From the NCBI GenBank assembly GCA_003554005.1, contig PWEU01000197.1, positions 1 to 22,684 on the forward strand: 22,684 nt of DNA, in the 5' to 3' direction. The translations under genes were made by a program, and so were the position numbers. The notes beneath the pieces were generated by a model that ran no database searches, was not told the origin of the DNA, and saw only the letters and a list, made by a program, of their open reading frames with translations. The stretch is from Nitriliruptoraceae bacterium (GTDB lineage Bacteria; Actinomycetota; Nitriliruptoria; Nitriliruptorales; Nitriliruptoraceae). Positions within the stretch are counted from its first letter, which is position 1; each line of letters opens with the position of its first letter. Positions 1 through 6,318 of this stretch are shown piece by piece.

Positions 1-1343
1 AGTTCGCGGCGGTGGAGGATCGAGACCGCGCCCTTGGCGCCCATCACGGCGATCTCCGCGGTGGGCCAGGCGAGGTTGATGTCCGCCCCGAGGTGCTTGG
101 AGCCCATGACGTCGTAGGCGCCGCCGTAGGCCTTGCGGACGATCATGGTGACCTTCGGCACGGTCGCCTCGGCGTAGGCGTACAGCAGCTTCGCGCCGTG
201 GCGGATGATCCCGCCGTACTCCTGGTCGGTGCCGGGCAGGAACCCGGGGACGTCGACGAAGGTCACCACCGGCAGGTTGAAGGCGTCGCAGAAGCGGACG
301 AACCGCGCGCCCTTCTCCGAGGAGTCGATGTCCAGCACCCCGGCGAGGTGGGCGGGCTGGTTGCCGACCACGCCGATGGCGCGCCCGTCGATGCGGGCCA
401 GGCCGACGACGAGGTTGCGGGCGTAGTGCTCGTGGACCTCTAGGAACTCCCCGTCGTCGACGACGGCGGTGACGATGTCGCGGACGTCGTAGGGCACGTT
501 CGCGCTGTCGGGCATGAACGTGTCGAGTTCCTCGACCAGGCGCTCCGGGTCGTCGGTGCACTCCAGACGTGGTGGCAGCTCGAGGTTGTTGGCCGGCAGG
601 AACGACAGCAGGTAGCCGATGTCAGCCAGGCAGTGCTCCTCGTCGTCGGCGGCGAAGTGGGCGACACCCGAGGTGCCGGCGTGGGTCATGGCGCCGCCGA
701 GCTCCTCCATGGTCACCTCCTCGCCGGTGACGGTCTTGATCACGTTCGGCCCGGTGATGAACATGTGCGAGGTATCACGGACCATGAAGACCATGTCGGT
801 GATCGCCGGCGAGTACACCGCGCCGCCGGCGCAGGGACCCATGATGGCGGAGATCTGGGGGATCACCCCCGATGCGGCGACGTTGCGTAGGAAGATGTCG
901 CCGTAGCCGCCCAGTGAGACCACGCCTTCCTGGATCCGGGCGCCCCCGGAGTCGTTGAGGCCGATGACCGGGACCCCCATCTTGAGGGCGAGGTCCATGA
1001 TCTTGACGACCTTGGCGGCGAACACCTCACCCAGGGAGCCACCGAAGGCGGTGAAGTCCTGGCTGAACACGCAGACCCGACGGCCGTCGATCGTGCCGTG
1101 GCCGGTCACCACGCCGTCGCCCAGGATCTTCTTCTCCTCCAGCCCGAACCCGGTGGCCCGGTGGACGGCGAAGGCATCGGTCTCCACGAAGGAGTCGTCG
1201 TCGAGGAGCAACTCGACCCGTTCGCGGGCGGTGAGCTTGCCCTTGTCGTGCTGCTTGGCGATGGCGGTCTCGCCGCCGCCAGCCGCAGCTTCGGACCGCC
1301 GGCGTTCGAGCTCGGCGAGCTTGTCCTGTGTCGACTGCGCCAC
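1..1343 (-). CDS. pccB: Acyl-CoA carboxylase beta (carboxyltransferase) subunit, PccB/AccD5-like, C-terminus cut by window edge
   Basis: This is the carboxyltransferase subunit of a biotin-dependent acyl-CoA carboxylase, probably propionyl- or acetyl-CoA. It moves CO2 from carboxybiotin on the alpha subunit to the acyl-CoA alpha carbon in the cytoplasm. About 447 residues are visible. Family members have roughly 510-540, so about the last 70 lie beyond position 1. Seen in the translation: the N-terminal KLTARERVELLLD, the first crotonase-like half with SQDFTAFGGSLGE and NDSGGARIQEG, the oxyanion-hole glycines in GPCAGGAVYSPA, and the second half with PGFLPGTDQE and KAYGGAYDVMGSKHL. The GTG start at 1343 follows a good AGGGAGGT ribosome site. 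It is divergent from birA, a functional pairing since BirA biotinylates the partner subunit. No alpha or epsilon subunit is visible. Substrate choice between acetyl- and propionyl-CoA cannot be settled from these residues alone. Confidence 0.95.
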   Translation of the reverse strand, partial: MAQSTQDKLAELERRRSEAAAGGGETAIAKQHDKGKLTARERVELLLDDDSFVETDAFAVHRATGFGLEEKKILGDGVVTGHGTIDGRRVCVFSQDFTAFGGSLGEVFAAKVVKIMDLALKMGVPVIGLNDSGGARIQEGVVSLGGYGDIFLRNVAASGVIPQISAIMGPCAGGAVYSPAITDMVFMVRDTSHMFITGPNVIKTVTGEEVTMEELGGAMTHAGTSGVAHFAADDEEHCLADIGYLLSFLPANNLELPPRLECTDDPERLVEELDTFMPDSANVPYDVRDIVTAVVDDGEFLEVHEHYARNLVVGLARIDGRAIGVVGNQPAHLAGVLDIDSSEKGARFVRFCDAFNLPVVTFVDVPGFLPGTDQEYGGIIRHGAKLLYAYAEATVPKVTMIVRKAYGGAYDVMGSKHLGADINLAWPTAEIAVMGAKGAVSILHRRE

Positions 1344-1375
1344 CGCTGTGACCTCCCTTTGCACTGGCTCCGGCG

Positions 1376-1389
1376 ATCCCCACGGGGAT
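1376..1389. promoter_or_regulatory. Short inverted repeat in the pccB-birA divergent region
   Basis: ATCCCC and GGGGAT form a perfect 6-bp dyad around a 2-bp spacer. It lies about 33 bp upstream of the carboxylase start, inside its likely 5' leader, and its centre is 39 bp from the centre of a longer dyad at 1412-1431. It could be an operator half-pair or a small RNA hairpin. There is no direct evidence of function. Confidence 0.3.
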
Positions 1390-1411
1390 GGGGCACCGAG
1401 GGCTGTGGCGA

Positions 1412-1431
1412 CGTCGGTGGGACCACCGACG
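1412..1431. promoter_or_regulatory. Perfect 9-bp dyad, candidate operator between pccB and birA
   Basis: CGTCGGTGG and CCACCGACG are perfect inverted copies separated by GA, giving a 20-bp symmetric site in the 136-bp divergent region. On the minus strand a TAGGAT (TANNNT-type) -10 candidate lies at 1448-1443. Transcription of the carboxylase would then start near 1436, immediately before the dyad, which is a normal place for a repressor to bind. The site is 49 bp before the birA start, so one regulator could act on both genes. No regulator is encoded nearby. Confidence 0.4.
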
Positions 1432-1479
1432 CTCCATCGGGCATCCTAACGGGGTCCGTTCCCGTTCCCGGAGGCCGCC

Positions 1480-2283
1480 GTGTCGCTCGGATCCCATCCC
1501 GCCGTCCGCGACGCGGTGACGCGTAGCCGCCACCTCGCCACCCACGACCACCTCGACACGGTCACCTCGACCAACGACCTGGCCCTGGCGGCGGCCCAGG
1601 AGGGCGGAACGCTCGGGATCGTGGTGAGCGCGGATCGGCAGACGGCGGGACGGGGACGGCGAGGTCGCCCCTGGACCGACGACGTCGCGGGGCCCGAAGG
1701 TCCGGGCAACCTCGCCGTCTCCGTCGTCGTGCCGGCGCCGGAGCCGTACACGACGCTGACCCCGCTGGCCGCGGGGCTCGCCGTCGCCGCCAGCTACCGC
1801 GCGGTCGGCGCGGTCCCGGCGCTGAAGTGGCCCAACGACGTGCTGCTCGAGGAGCGCAAGGCCGCCGGCATCCTCGTGGAGCGCCACTCGGTCGCCGGCA
1901 CCGACGTGGTGGTCATCGGGTGCGGCCTGGCCCTGGACTGGCGGGACGTGTCCCGCGAGGGGCAGGCCGCCGGGTGGACATCGGTTGCGGAGTCCCTGGG
2001 GCGCTCCGTCGACCGCGGCGAGGTGCTCGCAGCGCTGCTCACCGCGCTCGATGGGGAGCTCACCGACCTGCTCGGCGGCGTCGGGGGCCGCCCGACGGTG
2101 CTCGAGCGGTACCGCGATGCCTGCAGCACCATCGGCCGCGAGGTCGAGGTCGACCTGCCCGGCGGGGTCCTCGTCACCGGACGTGCCGTGGACCTCGACC
2201 CCGAGGGGCTGCTGGTGGTCGACACCGCTCGCGAGCGGGTCACCGTCCGGGCGGGCGACGTGTCCGTCCTGCCGCCGGGCTGA
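1480..2283 (+). CDS. birA: Biotin--[acetyl-CoA-carboxylase] ligase, monofunctional
   Basis: This enzyme makes biotinyl-5'-AMP and transfers biotin to the lysine of the biotin carrier domain of acyl-CoA carboxylases. The 267-residue protein starts directly with the catalytic domain. There is no N-terminal helix-turn-helix, so it should not act as a repressor the way E. coli BirA does. Seen: TVTSTND near residue 27, the nucleotide/biotin loop GRGRRGR at 57-63, KWPNDVL at 116-122, and RKAAGIL with Lys127 matching the conserved active-site lysine. A small C-terminal SH3-like domain follows (about 215-267). The expected GxGxN motif reads GCGLAL at 147-152, with the asparagine replaced by alanine. 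The GTG start at 1480 has GGAGG just upstream. Its position beside the carboxylase subunit fits the role. Confidence 0.93.
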   Translation: MSLGSHPAVRDAVTRSRHLATHDHLDTVTSTNDLALAAAQEGGTLGIVVSADRQTAGRGRRGRPWTDDVAGPEGPGNLAVSVVVPAPEPYTTLTPLAAGLAVAASYRAVGAVPALKWPNDVLLEERKAAGILVERHSVAGTDVVVIGCGLALDWRDVSREGQAAGWTSVAESLGRSVDRGEVLAALLTALDGELTDLLGGVGGRPTVLERYRDACSTIGREVEVDLPGGVLVTGRAVDLDPEGLLVVDTARERVTVRAGDVSVLPPG

Positions 2284-2350
2284 GACGCTCACCTCGCTAC
2301 CGTTCCCATCCTGGCAGGGCCGGCCGGCCCTCACGTGGCGGGAGGCAGCG

Positions 2351-3511
2351 GTGGCGACGAGCGCGGCATCGGGTGCAGCGGGCGAGCTGAGCGAGGAGCA
2401 GGAGGCGTTCCGGCGGGTCGTCGCCGACTTCGCCGACGAGGTGGTGGCACCTGCGGTGGACGCCTACGTCGCCGAGGGCCGCTTCCCCGTCGAGCTGGTG
2501 CGGCAGATGGGGGAGCTCGGTCTGTTCGGGCTGCCCTTCCCCGAGGAGGTCGGTGGCCTCGGCGGCGACTACCTCACCTTCTGCCTCGCGATCGAGGAGA
2601 TCGGGCGGGTCGACCAGTCGCTGGGCATCCCCCTCGAGGCCGGGGTCGGGCTGGGTGCCGCGCCGATCGCGGAGTTCGGCACCGAGGCGCAGCGGCAGCG
2701 GTACCTGCCGCGGCTGTGCCGGGGCGAGGCGCTGGCCGGCTTCGGCCTGACCGAAACCGGGGGTGGCTCCGACGTGATGGGCGGGACCCGCACCCGGGCG
2801 GTCCGCGACGGCGACGAGTGGGTGATCGACGGCTCCAAGCAGTTCATCACCAACTCGGGCACCGAGCTCACGGAACTGGTGACCGTCACGGCGTTGACCG
2901 GTGGGGGGGAGCTGACCGCGATCATCGTGCCCACCGAGACCCCCGGCTTCGGGGTGTCGCCGCCCTCCCGCAAGGTCGGCTGGCACGCCTCCGACACCCG
3001 GGAGCTCACCTTCGACGGCGTGCGGGTCCCCGTCGCCAACACCCTGGGCGAGGAGGGCCAGGGGCTCCGGCAGTTCCTCAAGACCCTCGACGACGGCCGG
3101 ATCGCCATCAGCGCGCTGGCCGTGGGCCTGATCCAGGGCTGCGTCGACGAGTGCGTGCGCTACGCGAAGGAGCGCGAGGCCTTCGGGCGCCCGATCGGCG
3201 CCAACCAGGCCATCGCCTTCAAGATCGCCGACCTCGAGGTGGCAGCCCAGACCGCCCGGCAGATGTACCGCTACGCCTGCCGCCGCAAGCAGGAGGGGCT
3301 GCCCTACAAGCGCGAGGCGTCGATCGCCAAGCTGTACAGCTCGGAGGCCGCGGTCACCGCCGCCCGGGAGGCGACCCAGATCTTCGGCGGGATGGGCTTC
3401 ACGACCGAGACCCGGGTCGGACGCTTCTACCAGGATGCGAAGATCCTGGAGATCGGCGAGGGGACCAGCGAGGTGCAGCGGCTGCTCATCGGGCGCGACC
3501 TGGGGCTGTGA
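2351..3511 (+). CDS. Acyl-CoA dehydrogenase, FadE25-like
   Basis: This is an FAD-dependent acyl-CoA dehydrogenase that introduces the alpha-beta double bond in acyl-CoA during fatty-acid or branched-chain acyl degradation, passing electrons to ETF. The 386-residue length is standard for short/medium-chain family members. Domains in order: the N-terminal helical domain, the middle beta domain with the flavin-binding FGLTETGGGSD (131-141) and FITNSG (165-170), and the C-terminal helical domain with REAFGRPIG (275-283) and IFGGMGF (344-350). The catalytic base is expected at Glu370 in IGEGTSEVQR. GTG at 2351 was chosen because GGGAGG lies 6 bp upstream, although the frame stays open further back. 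It follows birA on the same strand after a 67-bp gap. Fine substrate specificity cannot be read from sequence, and FadE25-like rests on size, motifs and context. Confidence 0.93.
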   Translation: MATSAASGAAGELSEEQEAFRRVVADFADEVVAPAVDAYVAEGRFPVELVRQMGELGLFGLPFPEEVGGLGGDYLTFCLAIEEIGRVDQSLGIPLEAGVGLGAAPIAEFGTEAQRQRYLPRLCRGEALAGFGLTETGGGSDVMGGTRTRAVRDGDEWVIDGSKQFITNSGTELTELVTVTALTGGGELTAIIVPTETPGFGVSPPSRKVGWHASDTRELTFDGVRVPVANTLGEEGQGLRQFLKTLDDGRIAISALAVGLIQGCVDECVRYAKEREAFGRPIGANQAIAFKIADLEVAAQTARQMYRYACRRKQEGLPYKREASIAKLYSSEAAVTAAREATQIFGGMGFTTETRVGRFYQDAKILEIGEGTSEVQRLLIGRDLGL

Positions 3512-3598
3512 GGCGGACCGTCCCGCGCACGCTGGTGATCGTCGTGGCCGAGGCTGCACCGATGACCGCCCCGACCGCGCGTCGCACGAGGATCGAGG

Positions 3599-3628
3599 CG
3601 AGAAACAGCAGCCATCCGCTGCTTCTCG
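3599..3628. repeat. Imperfect stem-loop, copy 1 of a tandem hairpin
   Basis: CGAGAAACAGCAGC pairs with GCTGCTTCTCG across a short CATCC loop, with a 3-nt bulge (ACA) in the left arm. The right arm begins a 15-nt exact direct repeat, GCTGCTTCTCGACGC at 3618-3632, that recurs 72 bp later in copy 2. It starts about 88 bp after the acyl-CoA dehydrogenase stop. There is no U-tract, so a classic terminator is unlikely. Confidence 0.5.
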
Positions 3629-3670
3629 ACGCCCGAGCCGCGCCCGACCTACTGCCACCCCGGACCGGCG

Positions 3671-3700
3671 CGAGCAGCAGCAACTATCGGCTGCTTCTCG
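3671..3700. repeat. Stem-loop, copy 2 of a tandem hairpin
   Basis: CGAGCAGCAGC (3671-3681) pairs with GCTGCTTCTCG (3690-3700), with one mismatch and an 8-nt loop. The right arm plus four bases (3690-3704) is identical to 3618-3632 in copy 1. The two loops and left arms differ while the right arm is kept, which suggests a small repeated element or paired RNA or protein sites rather than chance in GC-rich DNA. Confidence 0.5.
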
Positions 3701-3848
3701 ACGCGGTGGCCGCCACGACCCCCGGGGCGCTCGCGAACCTCGCCGGTCTGCGGCACCCTGGCCGGGTCGCTGCCGCGACCGACGCCGCGAACCTGTCACG
3801 TCCCGCGACCCCCGCAGAGCCAACCCGCACCGACGCCCGGAGCCGATC

Positions 3849-4649
3849 GTGGCCGACCATTACTCCTCACTCATCGCCTTGGTGCTCGACCGTCCCGTGG
3901 AGGACGTCGGGGAGGTGGTGCGGGCCGCAGGGCACGCCGGAGACGTCGATCGGGCCGCACCGCTCGGGGGCGACGGGACGGTCGCCCAGGAGGTCCAGTG
4001 GGGGGGCCGGATGCAGAAGGCCGTGGTCCGGGCCCTGCGGGACGACCGCGACGACGCACCGCTGCTGAGGACCGAGACCTACCTCGGTGAGGACGGGCTC
4101 GAAGGCGGCATGCAGCGCCAGACCAAGCTGCTGCAGGCCCTGGGCCGCCAGCTCCCGGGCCGGGTGCAGGGGGTGCGAGACCTCACGGCGCTGGTCGAGA
4201 GGGACACCGCCTGGCTCCACCGGCTGGCGATCGGGGCGGTCCAGCACGAGGACGGCATCGTCACGGTCGTGGACGGGGAGGGGACACGGTGGGTCCGCAC
4301 CCACGGCGCCGCGCGGTTCGACGGGCCGGACCTGGAGCTCTACGGCTGTAGCCGGGCCCAGGCCGAGCTGGCTCCGGAGCTGCTGGCTCACGTCCACCGG
4401 CAGCTGCTCGCCGGAGGGCTGAAGGAGCAGCTCTCCCTGCCCGATGGCACCGAGGTCTTTCTGGTGCCGGTGCGGGACGCGTGGCAGCAGGTCCCGCTGG
4501 ACTGGCCCGGGGTCGGACGTGCCGGCAAGGAGCGGGGGCCGGGCCTCGACGGTCCGCGCGCCACGTTGTCGGTGCTGCACCCCAAGCGCTTCGGTCGCTA
4601 CCGCAAGGACCTCCAGGGCGTGCTCGACCGCCTGGTCGCGGTGGGCTGA
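3849..4649 (+). CDS. Conserved-looking hypothetical protein, first gene of an unknown two-gene unit
   Basis: I do not recognise this 266-residue protein. It has no signal peptide or membrane segment and should be cytoplasmic. An N-terminal helical part (1-125) contains TETYLGEDGLEGG near 76-87. An alpha/beta region (about 128-212) alternates hydrophobic strands and ends with PDGTEVFLVPVRDAW. Its WVRTHGAARF...DLELYG pattern is loosely like DUF4262-type folds, but this is only an impression. The C-terminus is basic (HPKRFGRYRKDLQ). GTG at 3849 is chosen because it follows a CGGAG and begins sensible protein. Upstream in-frame sequence looks non-coding. The next gene begins 13 bp after the stop, so the two are probably co-transcribed. 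Confidence 0.75.
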   Translation: MADHYSSLIALVLDRPVEDVGEVVRAAGHAGDVDRAAPLGGDGTVAQEVQWGGRMQKAVVRALRDDRDDAPLLRTETYLGEDGLEGGMQRQTKLLQALGRQLPGRVQGVRDLTALVERDTAWLHRLAIGAVQHEDGIVTVVDGEGTRWVRTHGAARFDGPDLELYGCSRAQAELAPELLAHVHRQLLAGGLKEQLSLPDGTEVFLVPVRDAWQQVPLDWPGVGRAGKERGPGLDGPRATLSVLHPKRFGRYRKDLQGVLDRLVAVG

Positions 4650-4662
4650 GGACGGGACGACG

Positions 4663-5007
4663 ATGCGCTACAGCGACGAGATGTGGGAGGAGCTCTGGGA
4701 ACGCACGCTCGGGCAGCTCGAACGGCACCGCATCGCGATGGCGACGCTGCGGCGGGAGTTCCCGGATGATCCCCTGGGCCGTCGCATCGTGCCGGAGCTG
4801 GCCCGGAGGTGGCGGGGTACCGCGCTGCTGCACCTGTGGCTCCACTCGATCCATGCCCTGTTCTGGGCCCGCATCTCCTTCGACATCCCGCCCACCGCCG
4901 GCACCCCCTGGCAGCTGGCGAACTCGATGGCGCTGCTCAGCCTGGCCGTCGTGCTGTTCTGCGTCGGCTTCCGGCGCTACCTGCACCCCCTCGAACGGCT
5001 GCTGTAG
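4663..5007 (+). CDS. Small hypothetical membrane protein, second gene of the unknown unit
   Basis: This is a 114-residue protein I do not recognise. The N-terminal 50 residues are charged and helical, rich in Glu, Arg and Trp (MWEELWERTLGQLERHR). A segment at about 52-74 (TALLHLWLHSIHALFWARISF) is hydrophobic with His and Trp and may lie on or in the membrane. A clear transmembrane helix is at about 86-104, followed by a positive FRRYLHPLERLL tail that is likely cytoplasmic. ATG at 4663 starts 13 bp after the upstream stop. No strong ribosome site is visible, so translation may be coupled to the upstream gene. It could anchor the upstream soluble protein at the membrane, but that is inference from adjacency only. 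Confidence 0.7.
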   Translation: MRYSDEMWEELWERTLGQLERHRIAMATLRREFPDDPLGRRIVPELARRWRGTALLHLWLHSIHALFWARISFDIPPTAGTPWQLANSMALLSLAVVLFCVGFRRYLHPLERLL

Positions 5008-5071
5008 CCCCGCCGCGGGCACCTTCCGGCACCCGTTGCCCGCCGCAGGGACCGGCACCGGTGGGCGCGGC

Positions 5072-6289
5072 TCACTCCTCGTCGCTGGGCTCGATCCAGC
5101 CGTCGTCACCCTCGGGGCGCACGTCGCCCGCCAGCCCGCGCAGCCGGGGGGCGCCCTCCTCGGGACCGATCGCGATCAGCCGATCGCCGGCCCGGTTGCC
5201 GTGGTCGCGGCGTGGGCGGTAGATCCACCGGTTCGCGCGCTGGACCGCCAGGACCTCCATGCCCGTCTCCGTCTGGAGGCGGAGCTGCCCGAGGGTCTGG
5301 CCGTCGACCTCGCTGCCCTCGGCGACGATCGCCTCCGCGACGATCTCGTCCGCCTCCGACAGCGCCGCTGCGATGATCGGGTGGGGGGGACCTTCCTCCT
5401 CGATCACGCGGCACATCGACTGGGCCGAGTCCACGATGCGCTCCGCGGCTGCGGCGAGGTGGAGCATGCCCCTGAGCTCCTCCGGGTCCTCGAGTTCCGC
5501 GGCGCCTCGGAGCACCCAGCCCTCGAGCTGGTGGAACAGTTCGTCCGACTGGTCCTCGATCGCGCTGACCTCCGCCGCCAAGGTCTCGTCCCGGAGCAGG
5601 ATCGCGGAGTAGGCCAGCCCGACGGCTACCTCGGAGACGTTCTTCAGCTCCACCACCAGGTCGACGGCGCGGTCGAGGTGGGAGAGCTTGCCGCGCTCGG
5701 GCGGTTCGGGCAGCTCCCGGGGGGGCGCCCCGGCGAACTGGCGGATCTCGTCCACGCCCTCGCGGGGCCCCTGCAGGAACAGCACGTCGCCCTCGCGCAG
5801 CACCTCGTCACCATCGGGGCCGTGGATCCAGTCCACGTCCCGGCGGATCGCGATGATCCACATCCCCGTCCGGCTCGGGAGCTCAAGGTCCCGCAGGGTG
5901 GTGCCCTCGAGTTCGTTGACCGGACGGATCTTCACCCGCGCCGTCACCTCGGTGGCATGGCGGAGGTCGTCACGGAGCTCGGCGGGGACCCCGAGGTCCT
6001 TGAGCACCACCCGGGCGATGTCCTCGGCCGCGTCGGCGATGCCCTCGATCGCCACGGCCATGCCCAGCACGCCGGCGAGCTGGTCGGCGTCGTCACGGGT
6101 CCGCGCGGCGATCATGCACCCCGCCCGCAGATCCACCAGCAGCTCGTCGACCCGCTCCTCGAGCCGCAGCACCTCCCTCGCCAGCGCGTTGTCGCCGTAG
6201 AAGATCGCCGCGTAGGCGAGGTCGACCATCAGCTCGGCGGCGTCCTTGGCCTCGACCAGCAGCTCCTTGACGGTGCGGACGTTCCTCAT
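5072..6289 (-). CDS. Duplicated PhoU / TrkA-C (RCK_C) regulatory protein (COG3273-like)
   Basis: This is a predicted cytoplasmic regulator of an ion transporter. The 405 residues are an internal duplication: PhoU-type helical domain (about 1-105), TrkA_C/RCK_C domain (about 115-190), second PhoU-type domain (about 203-300) and second TrkA_C domain (about 318-395). The two TrkA_C copies align visibly, TGMWIIAIRR...REGDVLFLQGP against TGMEVLAVQR...RAGDRLIAIGP. So do the PhoU parts (VDLAYAAIFYGDNALAREV against VGLAYSAILLRDETLAAEV). ATG at 6289 has GAGGGAG upstream. The MgtE-type permease lies 29 bp upstream on the same strand, so the pair forms an operon. RCK_C domains bind small ligands or nucleotides to gate transport. 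The ligand here is unknown. The acidic tail is lineage-specific. Confidence 0.87.
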   Translation of the reverse strand: MRNVRTVKELLVEAKDAAELMVDLAYAAIFYGDNALAREVLRLEERVDELLVDLRAGCMIAARTRDDADQLAGVLGMAVAIEGIADAAEDIARVVLKDLGVPAELRDDLRHATEVTARVKIRPVNELEGTTLRDLELPSRTGMWIIAIRRDVDWIHGPDGDEVLREGDVLFLQGPREGVDEIRQFAGAPPRELPEPPERGKLSHLDRAVDLVVELKNVSEVAVGLAYSAILLRDETLAAEVSAIEDQSDELFHQLEGWVLRGAAELEDPEELRGMLHLAAAAERIVDSAQSMCRVIEEEGPPHPIIAAALSEADEIVAEAIVAEGSEVDGQTLGQLRLQTETGMEVLAVQRANRWIYRPRRDHGNRAGDRLIAIGPEEGAPRLRGLAGDVRPEGDDGWIEPSDEE

Positions 6290-6318
6290 GGTCTCCCTCG
6301 ATGCGGGTGGTGCGGGGG

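Larger units (their letters stand above)
3512..3848. other. 337-bp non-coding gap with repeated hairpins
   Basis: No convincing gene lies here. Open frames cross it, but their translations are low-complexity, have no ribosome site and continue out of frame into the neighbours. Its only clear structure is the pair of related stem-loops listed separately. The gap separates the acyl-CoA dehydrogenase from the unknown two-gene unit and probably holds the terminator of the first and the promoter of the second. No convincing -35/-10 pair was found. Confidence 0.6.

Noticed and set aside
1027..2334. Long minus-strand open frame of 435 codons opposite birA
   Set aside because: It is a shadow of birA and the carboxylase in another frame. 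The translation is Arg/Gly/Pro-rich with no family motif, as expected in high-GC DNA.
3599..3704. Possible CRISPR array
   Set aside because: Only two copies of a 15-nt repeat, imperfect outside that core, a 57-bp interval and no cas genes.
2297..3823. 508-codon minus-strand frame covering the dehydrogenase and the hairpin gap
   Set aside because: Antisense to a clear gene with no recognisable domain. Long antisense frames are common at this GC content.
2335..4068. 577-codon plus-strand open frame across the dehydrogenase and the gap
   Set aside because: Its first part is a frame-shifted reading of the acyl-CoA dehydrogenase and its second part crosses non-coding DNA. The composition is not protein-like.
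5008..5071. Bidirectional terminator between the unknown pair and the PhoU-type gene
   Set aside because: GCGGGCA/TGCCCGC (5015-5021, 5037-5043) gives only a 7-bp stem with a 15-nt loop and no U-tract, too weak to call.
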